From Chlorophyllum brunneum (Eukaryota; Basidiomycota; Agaricomycetes; Agaricales; Agaricaceae), in assembly GCA_963576785.1 (NCBI GenBank), contig OY756141.1, positions 868,001 to 932,000 of the forward strand: a DNA stretch of 64,000 nt, written 5' to 3'. The position numbers and the translations under genes were made by a program. The notes under the pieces are model-generated. The model had not been told where the DNA came from, ran no database searches, and saw only the letters and a list, made by a program, of their open reading frames with translations. This document shows positions 28,262 through 38,811 of the stretch, in pieces. How positions within the stretch are numbered: position 1 is the stretch's first letter; every line of letters begins with the position of its first letter.

Positions 28262-29404
28262 ATGCCCCCTGTACGGCATCACATAAGCATTACCCCAAAT
28301 CTCGTTGGTGAGAAATCCAGAGACGAAGAGGATCCACTTCATACTATAATATTACCATTCGACTTCCGTATAGTCACCAAGACTCTGCCTGTAACTCTCA
28401 TTGTCACTCAGGTGCAGACTGCGACAGTAACTTCCACGTTAACTGCATTCCGGACAATAACGCTGGTGCCACCTAGGACCCTCAAGGCTGGGAATTTGCC
28501 TTCGAAAGTTGACCCTACGATCAGCTTATCTTCGATCTCTTCACCTACCATAACATCCTCTTCCTCAACTTCCCTCTCCATCTCGTTAGCAACCACTACA
28601 CCTTCGTCGTCCAGCTTCGTGTTCTCCTCGTCAACAACACATCTCTCCCCATCGTCCGCCCCCGCATCCCACCCGTCTTCAATATTGCCTTCGTCTTCGT
28701 TACTGCCCCCCCTTACATCAAGCCTACCAAATTTGCCCTCACCCTCGAGCAGATCCGCTTTGCCCGACCAGTCGAATTTGGGCAAATCCTTATCATCTGG
28801 CGCTGTCGCTGGTATCGTTATATCATGCGTGTTATTTACCCTTCTTCTCATAATTTGCCTCGTCCGTCAGCGTTTCAGAAGGAAACGACAGAAGACCCAT
28901 AAATGGATCACGCCATTTGTTGTAGAGAAACCAACCATTCGTGCGTCAGTAAACCACAGACAAGAAAAGAGGAAAGAGTTCCTCGCGGAACGCTGGCAGC
29001 GAATACGAAGCTCGCGTAATGGTGAAAGAGCGGGGCAGAGCAGTCGGGGAACAGAGAATAATTCGAATGTGGTGGGCGGGCGTGAGGTTACCAGAAGGGA
29101 CGGTGGTCACCGTCACCGTCGGCGTGTACACGTACCAGCGCCCCCGTCGGTCTACCGGGGACCTTCTGCTCGTCGACCCGTACGAGATAACAATCTGCTA
29201 TCCTCACTCTTCCCCCATGGTGCCGTGGCTAAACTGGATTTTGAGCCGACTCGGCGTGACGAGCTATTGGTTCGGTCAGGGGACTACCTGAGGGTTTTCG
29301 TTTTGTATGACGACGGCTGGGCATTATGCAAAAATAATTCGGGGGAGAAAGGAATGGTGCCAACAGCTTGTTTGAGGGTCAACGACATGAGAAGAGTGGG
29401 ATAG
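28262..29404 (+). CDS. Single-pass membrane protein with C-terminal SH3 domain
   Basis: Single coding exon, 380 aa. The N-terminal ~190 residues are a Ser/Thr/Pro-rich presumed O-glycosylated ectodomain. A membrane helix SGAVAGIVISCVLFTLLLII at about 180-202 shares GAVAGIVI with two other copies in this window. A very basic juxtamembrane region (RQRFRRKRQK) follows, then a basic linker with an HRHRRR run, and an SH3 domain at about 322-375 (LDFEPTRRDELLVRSGD, YDDGWALCK, GEKGMVPTACL). No signal peptide. Followed in tandem by another member at 30428. Fus1-like architecture; role unknown. Confidence 0.83.
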   Translation: MPPVRHHISITPNLVGEKSRDEEDPLHTIILPFDFRIVTKTLPVTLIVTQVQTATVTSTLTAFRTITLVPPRTLKAGNLPSKVDPTISLSSISSPTITSSSSTSLSISLATTTPSSSSFVFSSSTTHLSPSSAPASHPSSILPSSSLLPPLTSSLPNLPSPSSRSALPDQSNLGKSLSSGAVAGIVISCVLFTLLLIICLVRQRFRRKRQKTHKWITPFVVEKPTIRASVNHRQEKRKEFLAERWQRIRSSRNGERAGQSSRGTENNSNVVGGREVTRRDGGHRHRRRVHVPAPPSVYRGPSARRPVRDNNLLSSLFPHGAVAKLDFEPTRRDELLVRSGDYLRVFVLYDDGWALCKNNSGEKGMVPTACLRVNDMRRVG

Positions 29405-30427
29405 TGTAGGGGACATATTTCGACTTCTATCATTTCTTTTCCGGGGTTTTCTATTGCAGTTGTTGCACTGCGCGACATGCCACAAGTACTACGGAGTATC
29501 GTCCTTGCTCGTGCTTGCAACCTTTTTGGGGTTATTTAATTATATCATTTCCAGGAACTCTAGGCACTTGTATACCACCGAAGTCATATTTTTCTCTTTA
29601 TATATGCTAACATTGTGGTCCCACACCCAACGACTGGGAGTACAATCCGGGAACATCACAAACTCCCGTGCTTATCGTACCGCGATTGAGACGTTCTGTT
29701 TCATGTAATGACTGCAGTGAGGGTAGGTGATGGTGTTAATGATTTTCCCAGGAGACGGCATTCATATGGCGGCTTCTGCCACTGAGCTAAGAGCTACGAG
29801 TATCTTGATGTAGGTCTATTTTTAGCACCGGTATCACGGATACCAACTTGCTTCCTAGCAGCGTCTGGAAGATGGACCTGATCAGTGATACCTTCAGCCG
29901 GTATTCGCCTCCAAAAACCTGTGCTTTACACAAAATCGACATTAGTGCATTTACGAAATACACCTCTAGCACCTTGTCGGTGAAACTGGAAACGATTCTG
30001 TCAGTCTCAGATCGGCTGTTCACACACTGTATGACCTTCCACAAGGTGTTGATATCAATAACTTTGGATGGGGAAAAGGTGATGATCATTTCCAACTGAC
30101 GGTAAGTAGGTGAATGTGTTGCATTTGCTAGATTTGCGGTTTGTTGGGCATACATAACATGTCGCCATGGGGTGACCAGTTCTGCCTTTCATCCACTTTT
30201 TCTCTCGCCCTCTGAGGTTGACTCGGATGGTCCCATCATCTATATCGTCACAGTGTTGATCACTCTTATTCGACTTCGTTCCAGTTCGTTCTTGCGTCGT
30301 CGCACGGATACGTGACGATCAACTTTTCTGCCTTTGTCGGTGGACTTCAAAAAAAAAGATACCAGGGCTAGTAAGGGACCTGACTTCGAGAGCCACGCCA
30401 ATTGACTAGTGATCCATAGCAGGAAAC
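29405..30427. other. Intergenic region between two SH3 genes
   Basis: No gene called. A 122-codon open frame on the minus strand (29787-30155) has no known similarity. A tRNA-like D-arm string occurs near 29767-29800 but no complete tRNA can be folded. Confidence 0.4.
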
Positions 30428-31822
30428 ATGGCACAGGCCCCACCCCCATCTGCTACGCTCCCCTTCACCACACCCACAGGGTTAGGGATCACGTCTATTA
30501 CAAGTACGGATCCAACGAAGACGAGACTCGGTTTACCAATACACTCGGCAGAGAATTCCAATGGTAGCCTTCCCACACAGACGCAGCCTTCGACAGGCGT
30601 GGATACGAGAACAGTCACCGGTAAGGGACCAACTAGTAGAGCGGACGGTTTGGTGGCTCCGGCTTCGCAATTACAATCATTCACAGTATCTCCAGTGACT
30701 ACGGGGACAGTGGATCAAGAGCCGACCAATGTCACGGATTCATCGTCGCAACACCATTCAGAACTTGAACAACAAACATCGCGCGATTCCCGGATGGCGA
30801 TGATAATCAGCTCTATAACCTTGGGCCTCGTCGTGATCTTGGTTGCGTCATTAGCCATTTGGTTTTGTGTCGTACGACGCAGGAGAGCCACTAGAACCAA
30901 AACCTCCCCGACGCAATTTACTGGGTCTCAAATAGAACCGATGCAGACGGCGGGGGACGAGGAAGAAGGAAGACGATCAACGGCAGCAGCTGGTGTAATG
31001 ATAAGAGCGGGAGGAGGAAGAGAGATGGGAGAGGCGAGAGTGTCGTTCAATCCGGCGAACATGGTAGTACCGAGATATGTAGTGACCTCCATGGCAGAGT
31101 CACAGACAGGGAGTCAGGTCACGACAATAACAAACCCGCCACCACCGTATGGCAACGGGAACCCGAGAGGAAGTGGGAGATCAGATTCGGTTCCGCCTGG
31201 CAGTCCGGACGCCAACCGTAATGCCATTGAGACGGCAGGTTCTGCGGGTCCCCTACGTCCTGAAACAGTTGTACATCTTCACCCTGCAGAAACTACAGCA
31301 CGGGCTGGGTCTCTAGGGGTAACACCATCCATTACAGTGGAAAGACCAAGCCTTGTCGGGACGCCTTCGCCAGTGCCTGCAGGGGGAGGCCAACTACCAT
31401 ACGATATTCTGTCGGTACCCAGCTTCTTATCGTCGCCGCTTACAGTGCAATACACGTTCACACCTGCGAGTGGGGACGAATTAGAAGTAAAGAAGGGAGA
31501 CCAGTTGCAGATAGTGGGAGTATTCGATGATGGGTGGTGTCTGTGCAAAACTGAAGCTGGGAGCAGGGGCGTTGTGCCGTTGGCTTGTTTTAATGTCATT
31601 GATGGCACTGAATTGGGCGGTGAGAACCGAGTAGGTGTGGATACGGCTGAGGAAAGAATAGAAAATGGAGATAGAGAAGGATCCAGAGAGAGCGGGGAGG
31701 ATGGAGATGAGGAAAGAGTGATCAGGCGATCGATAAGGGTGGAGAGCAGGAATGTGAGTGTCACACAGGCGGCGGGGAGCAATGGTCCCCAGAATTCCGT
31801 GCGTTTTCCAGGTGCTGGTTAA
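30428..31822 (+). CDS. Single-pass membrane protein with C-terminal SH3 domain
   Basis: Single coding exon, 464 aa. Thr/Ser/Pro-rich ectodomain of about 115 residues with N-glycosylation sequons; helix MAMIISSITLGLVVILVASL at about 122-148 ending in WFCVVRRRR; long cytoplasmic region with a PPPPY motif (about residues 237-241); SH3 domain at about 338-392 (YTFTPASGDELEVKKGD, FDDGWCLCK, GVVPLACF); acidic tail of about 70 residues after the SH3. The tail and the Gly/Arg-rich linker set it apart from the other copies. Tandem neighbour of the gene at 28262, same orientation. Function inferred only from SH3 and topology. Confidence 0.83.
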   Translation: MAQAPPPSATLPFTTPTGLGITSITSTDPTKTRLGLPIHSAENSNGSLPTQTQPSTGVDTRTVTGKGPTSRADGLVAPASQLQSFTVSPVTTGTVDQEPTNVTDSSSQHHSELEQQTSRDSRMAMIISSITLGLVVILVASLAIWFCVVRRRRATRTKTSPTQFTGSQIEPMQTAGDEEEGRRSTAAAGVMIRAGGGREMGEARVSFNPANMVVPRYVVTSMAESQTGSQVTTITNPPPPYGNGNPRGSGRSDSVPPGSPDANRNAIETAGSAGPLRPETVVHLHPAETTARAGSLGVTPSITVERPSLVGTPSPVPAGGGQLPYDILSVPSFLSSPLTVQYTFTPASGDELEVKKGDQLQIVGVFDDGWCLCKTEAGSRGVVPLACFNVIDGTELGGENRVGVDTAEERIENGDREGSRESGEDGDEERVIRRSIRVESRNVSVTQAAGSNGPQNSVRFPGAG

Positions 31823-32640
31823 CCTGTAGATGTGTGTTTATTCGGCTACCCTCTTGGTCATTAATATATCTCGATTTTCTCGCCTGGTATGAATGCAAAA
31901 GGCGGCATCTACCCAAGACAAGCTACCTTCGTTGAGGTTTGCGTCGGAAAGTCCGAGAGTGAATGTGCATCAGCCTGAGCACAATACTAAAAGGTGAAGT
32001 GGCGAGATTCAACCAGTCACGGCTGGATATATTGCTGATTGCTGGTTCCAAATTCATCGTGAGTTCGAGTTGAGTTGTACTTCTTTGGTGAACGCTTCAG
32101 CCGTGATACGTAGCCAAAAGACATGGATCGACCAGTCACGAAACCGATGCCAATGGATGATTTGTTGTGCAGCAGTTGGGGACGGACCAAACAACCAGGC
32201 CACACAGAGAGAGCTGCAGTAGTTGTGGTCAAGTGAGCGGAGGTCACGGCACCATTCCTGAATAAACTTCTTGCTTACCCATTGCTATTGGGCTCGCTCG
32301 ATATTCGTCTGCTCGCCTATTTTTTTCTCCCACCCACCATCACCCTCTGAACATAAATAGCGACCACACGGTGAACCGAAGGGCAGGCGCAAGCGTTCAC
32401 CTTCACACGCCAGCAATTAGCTGTCCCCCCGGCACCCAATTTCCTGACCTTCGCGGGGTCATGTCTTGATTATAATTAGCCTACGATCACACACACAGAA
32501 CAAGGTGTTATACCTGGGAAGGTCCTGACACACCCAATTTCCCAAGAGGCGCCGCGATACTCTCGATGCGCAACTACTCCCACCTTTACAGCGATTATGC
32601 CTCCAGACTCGTTTATTGATACCCTTCTGAATTGTTTCAG
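31823..32640. other. Intergenic region upstream of the NACHT gene
   Basis: Holds the 3' flank of the SH3 gene and the promoter and perhaps first exon(s) of the NACHT gene. A likely intron acceptor (GTTTCAG) at 32640 means an upstream exon exists, but its start could not be resolved. Confidence 0.45.
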
Positions 32641-32681
32641 GCGTAGCAGAAAAACTCGCCTTGATAAGCGATCATGCGTTG

Positions 32682-34718
32682 ATGGAGCTAAGCAGCCAAC
32701 GCAGAACAGTGAATATCGATTTCATGGTCTCGACCATCGTCACGCTGATCAGCATTTCAAGACCCTTAGCAGCCATCCGACCACTTCACAATTTCGTCCT
32801 CAGCAACGCACACTTCATCGAAAACATGATTTCGTCAGGCAGGACAGGTAGGATCCCACCGCGACCCCAAAGTGGACAGGGACTCAGTCGTTACTTTGTT
32901 CAGTGCTGGAACTTCTGGAACCGTACGCAAAGTTGGACGCTACCATGGATTCTATTGCTCGGCACCCACCGCCTAAATGCCACTGGGGAACTCGTGCACA
33001 CATCTGCAAAAAACTGGAACTTTGGCTGGTCAATCATGAGCGGCTGTATAAGATGATTTGGCTGCATGGTCCTGCTGGCACCGGTAAATCCGCCGTCGCC
33101 CAGACTTTCGCGGAGTACTGTGCAGAGCAAGGCCTACTTGGTGCCTCGTACTTCTTCTCGAGGTTGAACAATCGAAATAAACCCGAAACCGTCGTTCCCA
33201 CCCTCGCATGCCAACTCGCCGCCTACTGGCCCGATTACAGATCCGTCCTCGCGACCGAACTAATCAGTGACCCTCTACTACTACGAAAATCACTACCTAT
33301 CCAGTTCAGGAAGCTTATTGTTGAGCCCTTGTCGCTCCTGCAGCACCAGCATGCCCGGGAACCCCTGGTCATCATCCTCGATGGATTCGACGAGTGTGAC
33401 GGGGAGGGGGCTCAGTGCGAGATCCTTGAACTGATCGTCGAAGTGCTTCGATTGAAGAAAGATTTTCCTCTTCTTTGGTTGATCTGCAGCCGGCCAGAGG
33501 CGCATCTCGAGTATGCGTTCTCGAGGATTGTCGACTGTGGGCGCGAAGAGCTGTCCATAGATGCAGAATGCCGAGATGATGTCGAACGGTATTTGAGAGA
33601 TGAGTTTGCAACGATCAAGGACAAGTACTGGACTACAATGCCCGCGTCGTGGCCCCCTGAGGATCAGTACCGTGAACTCTTATATATCGTTTCCGGTCTT
33701 TTCATTTTCGCATCCACGGTTCTAAAATACATTGGCGATTCGACATATGCCAACCCGGTGGATCGCCTTAATACCCTGATGGTGTTCCTGGCGCGCACAC
33801 AAGGGCTCAGGACGATTAACCCGCTGGCGATTCTTGACCTTCTTTATATGCAGATTCTTGCAGACGTGCCGAGTACAGTCTTTCCAACCACCAGGCGAAT
33901 TTTGTCCTACCTCATCTTTTTACCCCGAGTTTCTCGCAGGCCACCAGAGTCCACTCAGGTGCTTTGTAACTTTCTTTGCCTTGACCAACACACGTTCTAT
34001 ACCGCTTTGCGGAAATTGTACTCGGTTATCCAAGTCCCTGTCCCTGGAGATGCTGCCAAATGTCCTTTGCGTTTCTATCACACGTCGTTTGAAGATTTTA
34101 TCCTCGATTCCACTCGCTCTGGGAGGTTTTTCATTGATGAGCAGAGCGCATTGATTGACATGGCCAAATCATATCTAAATTGGCACCAGATTGATTATTC
34201 ACTATTCCATACCCAGGAAGGTGAGTTTGAGGAAAGGCTCAAGGGTTTGATTAAAGCGGGATCTCACAAAAGCTGTCAGTGCTACGCTATGACCACAGGG
34301 AAAAACACGCCCCACACCAGCATCATGAATGTCTGCCCGGTTTGAAATGGGCCTCATCCGACGATGAGCAACAGATTTCTACTGAAATCGCGGAAACAAG
34401 CGAGGATAACTGTTGGAATGCCTTTGTCAATCTTTCATCAAGTAACCATGACCAAGAACTTTTCTCTCGGGTTCACAACCTCGATTTCAGATATGTTCGA
34501 CCCTCGACATTCGAATTTCGTAGATTTGTGAATTGGGTTTACCTCCAGGTAATGTTTTTTCACTGTGTTGCCTCAGTTGGCAACCAATATTTCGATTTTA
34601 GGATCCATCAGACAAGTTTGTGCGCACAGAGACGCTGGAAAAGCATGATTGTCAACTTCTTGAGCACCTGGAGATCATGACTGACTTAAACAGGTTACGT
34701 TTCCTCTTCGTTGGGTGA
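32682..34718 (+). CDS. NACHT-domain NTPase (NLR-like)
   Basis: Four visible exons: up to 32847, 32904-34220, 34280-34548, 34602-34718. From the Met at 32682 the product is 622 aa, but a splice acceptor at 32640 suggests an additional 5' exon, so the N-terminus is provisional. The NACHT core shows Walker A GPAGTGKSAVAQTFAEYC (about residues 111-128), Walker B VIILDGFDECD (about 215-225) and a sensor-like LICSRPEAHLEYAF. After the NTPase come the winged-helix-like region and a C-terminal region ending RLRFLFVG; no WD40, ankyrin or TPR repeats are seen within the model. Fungal NACHT proteins are signal-transducing NTPases, some acting in vegetative incompatibility; this one's role is unknown. 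Two decayed copies are at 11446-12030 and 41460-42270. Confidence 0.85.
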
Positions 34719-35289
34719 GTTGGGTGACCAACACGTGGTTTCTGTTCTGAAGCGTTATCGGAATACAGTTCGCCGTGTTGCTGGGCCCTGCGAATACTTC
34801 TTGATTGGTCGTGGCGCCAAGACGACAATTGTTTTGAATATACGGTTCCACCTTGGCGACACGACAAGGCGCCTTCGAAAGCCGAGATTTCTCGGTACTT
34901 GAGGGCAGACTGAAAATTGAATGTGAAAGAAGGAGCGAGTGAGAGCGACAGGAAGGAGATATAGCCTTGAGGGAGATGATGAAGATGATGGCAATGTAGT
35001 GGGGAGTGGAAGAGGGCTGGAAGTGTCAGATATGAACTCAGAGGGGACCGAGGCCTTGACTCGAAACAAACCCCTACCTTATATCAATGGATCACATCGA
35101 GTTGTGTGTTGCGTCGGGAATAAAGATGTTGGTAGTAAGCGTGGGACTGCGTGCCGAGAATAGGTCGAGTATAAGTCTGGCAACGATGCAAGACTAAAGT
35201 GCTCCTATTCTACTCTCTTTGTGTTTACAGACGCTCGTTTTTCGACAAGACTCGGTCTCAAGGATATAATCTAATCCTGGCGATTAGAT
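34719..35289. other. Spacer between NACHT gene and SH3 copy B, with a duplicated block
   Basis: The segment of about 34850-35030 is similar to the reverse complement of 41460-41680, beyond the end of the coding model. Shared strings include GACAAGG, TTTCTCGGTA and GAGTGAGAGCGACA in the same order. Either the NACHT transcript extends here or the duplication included 3' flank. No other gene recognised. Confidence 0.55.
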
Positions 35290-36243
35290 ATGCATAGGAA
35301 GTTTACTAGGAGTGCTGGTCATCGGAGGGTGAAGAGGGAAGGGGAGGTGGTGGAGAGGCAGCAGCTCACAGGTCCAGTTACGCTTACGGTGACCATCGTG
35401 CACGACCCGCCCAGTCCAACACCGCCACTTCATGCGCCAGACCCAGCAACAGCAACTCCTCTTCCTCCGCCAGCACCATTGCCGACGACGACACCGCTCG
35501 TGGTGGTATCAACAAGCGGGCCACCAAGCCCGAATTTGTCATCGGGCACGTTGTCGACGTCGGTCTCAAACAGTGTTCAATCAACTATCAGATCAATATC
35601 AACGGCCAAGACATCAAATATTCCTAATGGCACTGCTGGTGATGATAATACCAACAATACGGTGAAGTTGTCAGGCGGGGCGGTGGCCGGAATTGTTATC
35701 GGTTGTCTGGTCGTCCTCGTTATAGCCGTGGTGCTCGGATTGCGTAAACGGACTGTTCAGAATCGGATGAAGTTACGCGGGATGTGGGCTGGTTCCGGGT
35801 CGCTTAAATTGGGAAACGGAGGTGGGGGGATATCATCGCAGCCGGATGCGTATAATCAAGACTCGACGATCAATGGAGAGGGCATGGGATTTGTTGGGAC
35901 GCAGAGCACATCCTTTACAAGCGGTGATGAAGCAAGGGCAGGGCTGGGGCAGGGATTGCCACAGGCTATGCCATTAGCGTACGGGTCTGATGGGGTGGCA
36001 GGTCCGCCGACGGGGATGGGGGTGGGTGGTTTGTACAAGACGGTGGTTGTGCGGTCGTTTGTGCCTACATTACCGGACGAGTTGTCGATATCGAATGGGG
36101 AGCGGCTGCGGGTGCTGCAGGAGTTTGACGATGGATGGGTGGAGTGCATGAATGTGCTGGGGGAGGTTGGGATGGTGCCCGTGGAGTGTTTTGAGAATGG
36201 GCTGGAGAGGTCTGGGAGGGGCGCCAGTTTGGGGCATGTATGA
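35290..36243 (+). CDS. Single-pass membrane protein with C-terminal SH3 domain (copy B)
   Basis: Single coding exon, 317 aa, paralogue of 9898-11046 (copy A). It has a basic start MHRKFTRSAGHRR, a short Pro/Thr/Ser ectodomain, a membrane helix LSGGAVAGIVIGCLVVLVIA at about 127-148 then RKR, and an SH3 domain at about 251-300 (FVPTLPDELSISNGE, FDDGW, GMVPVECF). It lacks the Pro/His repeat of copy A. It lies downstream of the intact NACHT gene, reproducing the NACHT-then-SH3 order seen in inverted orientation at 9.9-12.0 kb. Its stop is only 44 bp before the proposed start of the F-box gene. Confidence 0.84.
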   Translation: MHRKFTRSAGHRRVKREGEVVERQQLTGPVTLTVTIVHDPPSPTPPLHAPDPATATPLPPPAPLPTTTPLVVVSTSGPPSPNLSSGTLSTSVSNSVQSTIRSISTAKTSNIPNGTAGDDNTNNTVKLSGGAVAGIVIGCLVVLVIAVVLGLRKRTVQNRMKLRGMWAGSGSLKLGNGGGGISSQPDAYNQDSTINGEGMGFVGTQSTSFTSGDEARAGLGQGLPQAMPLAYGSDGVAGPPTGMGVGGLYKTVVVRSFVPTLPDELSISNGERLRVLQEFDDGWVECMNVLGEVGMVPVECFENGLERSGRGASLGHV

Positions 36244-36287
36244 TATATGATATATGATAGATTGTAGACACGCTGCCTCTTGTTACC

Positions 36288-38616
36288 ATGCCACGAACAC
36301 CTTCCCTCACCCACTCTCTCAGCGACGGCCCACGCACGCTTGCCAGGGGCAAATTCCCCGCAGCGACAATGAGCCATGTCATGGGCCACCTCGGCAGCGT
36401 GCAAGAGCGCGAAGGTGCGTCTTATCGCCGTCTGCTACGCCCTGCTCATCCGTTCCCCAGATTTCATGTACCAGATATTGTCCTCCATGCCCAGGTCCCA
36501 GCTTTCCTCTCTTCAGCGCCGCATCGCACCCTTGCTGCAGTTCGACGTCGTCGGCGTACGTCTCCTCTTTCTCCCCGTCCAGTCACGTATTCATCCCTCG
36601 TCGTCCTAGTCTCTACCCACAGAAGTCGCACTACAAATATTCTCCCATCTTCCGCCGTATACCCTCCTTACATGCGCTGTTGTGAGTAGGAGATGGAATG
36701 TGCTCGCGAATGACCAGGGTCTCTGGAAGGCTCTGTGTCATGCTAGGGGATGGGAATGGCGTCAGCCTGCGAGACTCTGTGCTCTTGACTCGCCGAAGCG
36801 TGAGCCAGGGCCTGATGTGGATCATGATGATGAGGGAATGGGCGATTCGGATAATGAAGATGCTGATGGAAACCGGGGAGAAGATTCTGGCTTTGCTTCC
36901 ATTTCCATGATTCACGCTCCTCTCCTGGGATCTTCTTCAAGTGCGAGCTCGAGCTCCTCTACTCCCCGCTCTACTAGACAAAGGAACAACACCACCTCCC
37001 TCCACCGCCAAGTCTCCCCCCCACAAACTAACCGCACCAGATTCACACAAGCCCGGCACTCGGCACCACCATACCTATCCACTTCTCTCTGCGACCTCAA
37101 ACCAAACTACAAACTCCTCTTCCGCACACATATCCACCTCCGCAACCGATTCCTCACATCGTCCTACCGACTCAATGTCATCCAAACTCGTGGAAGTCCA
37201 TCAAACGGTCATGCAAACATGATCTATTGTGTTCAGCTTTATACCTACCCCGAAACGAACAAGCAGGTCATCTTTACAGGAAGTAGGGATAAGACTGTGA
37301 GGGAGTGGAATTTGAACACCGGAGAGGTTGAGAGGGTGTTTGAAGGTGTGCATACGGAATCAGTCTTGAGTCTTTGTGTGAAGGATGGCTGGATGGTCAG
37401 TGCTGGGAGTGACTGGAGAGTTGTCGTTTGGAGTTTGGATGGGAATGCGACTGGTGCGGTCAAGGTGTTGAGGGATCATGCAGATAGCGTGCTTTGTGTC
37501 AGGTTTGACGATGAAAGACTTGTTTCGTGTTCTAAAGGTACGCACATATATATACACTCCCGTGCCCAACCCGGGGTCTGATTGCTGCATGGGTATGTAG
37601 ATCGCACCGTACGAGTTTACACCTTTCCTGGATTGGAATTATTACATGTCCTTGGAGGTCATCGGGCAGCCGTCAACGCCATCTCACTCTCCAAGGATTT
37701 CGTCGTTTCGGGTTCTGGAGATCGATCGATGAATGTTTGGGATGTTAAGACTGGAAAATTGTTACGGACGTTTGAGGACCATCATACCCGCGGGTGTGTG
37801 TCTTTACTGCTAAACCATCAACTTTATCTAACGATGTTCCATAGCATTGCCTCTATAGACTTCAAACCACCGTACATCGTTTCTGGTTCCTCGGATAAAC
37901 ACATCCGTCTCATCGACATGAACACCTCCCAAGGCTGGTCAACTTCGCCAGACTATGATACCACACCTCTCGGACTAGGGCTTGGACTCGGGAGTACATC
38001 ATTCCCATTGCCTACCATCGGAACCCATCTACCATTCCCTCCACAAACACATCCTGGATACCCAACTGTACACAAGGACGGAGGATTCACGACATGCATG
38101 TGTCAATCGTGTGGGAGTATGGCCGTTCAACCTATTACTTATACTATGTCAAATCCGACCCCGTCTGTTTCTGTTGCCGCACCCACTATTTCCGCTTCTT
38201 CTTCTAACTCGACACTCGGACCTGCACCTCCATTCTTTTCTCCCTTCCTCCCTACTCCATACACACGTCACCCATCATATCACCATCATCATCATCACAA
38301 CCTTCTTCCCAATCATCGTCGAAACACTCCTCTTCCCCCTCCTCCCCGCTTAACCAATACACCCCACACCGACCTCGTCCGCTCCGTCTCTCTCGGTCCA
38401 GATTTCATCATTACTGGTTCCTACGACCTCTCGATTAAAATCTGGTGTCGCCAAACTGGAATGTTGATTGCTGATCTCACTGGAGGACATACAGGAAAGA
38501 TATTTTGTGTGGTGGCGGATCGGACAAAAGTTGTTTCGTGTGGTGAGGATATGAGGATATGTGTATGGGATTTTGGAGTTGGTGTTGAGACGGGGTTTGT
38601 TAAGACCGAGTGGTGA
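36288..38616 (+). CDS. F-box / WD40 repeat protein (SCF substrate receptor, Cdc4/Pop1-like)
   Basis: Five exons (36288-36414, 36461-36555, 36610-37537, 37601-37793, 37845-38616) give 704 aa. A short helix LSSLQRRIAPLLQFDVVG resembles the dimerisation segment of Cdc4/Fbw7; then comes the F-box (SLPTEVALQIFSHLPPYTLL, about 75-115, with VVSRRW). An acidic, Ser-rich spacer precedes seven WD repeats (ends such as KTVREW, RVVVW, RTVRVY, RSMNVWD, KHIRLID, LSIKIW, RICVWD), enough for a full propeller. A low-complexity Pro/His insertion of about 120 residues splits repeats 5 and 6. Such proteins bind Skp1 through the F-box and present phosphorylated substrates for ubiquitination. The start is the first Met whose frame splices cleanly into exon 2. 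Confidence 0.87.
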
Positions 38617-38811
38617 TAGGTTGGTTTGGTATATGTATCTATGATGATAAGGAGGAAATGGTCAATACAGAGCCTTCTCAACAATCCAACTCTAATTAAA
38701 CCCTATTTGAACGAATATACGCCCGGATGTACTAGGACTCGAACATCAATATACAGTACATAATGATGTAATGGAAAAGTAAAAGGAATGTATACTTGGT
38801 AACTACTACGA

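Noticed and set aside
29767..29800. tRNA-like string (TAGCTCAGTGGCAG on the minus strand)
   Set aside because: Looks like a D-arm/A box, but no T-arm sequence follows and no acceptor stem pairs at tRNA distance.
29787..30155. 122-codon open frame on the minus strand
   Set aside because: No recognisable domain or homologous fragment elsewhere in the window; could be chance in 1 kb of spacer.
32597..32851. 84-codon open frame beginning with ATG before the NACHT gene
   Set aside because: Its frame differs from the NACHT reading frame downstream of the acceptor at 32640, so it is unlikely to be the true start.
38725..38750. B-box-like GGACTCGAAC
   Set aside because: No pairing T stem and no upstream A box; chance match in an intergenic region.
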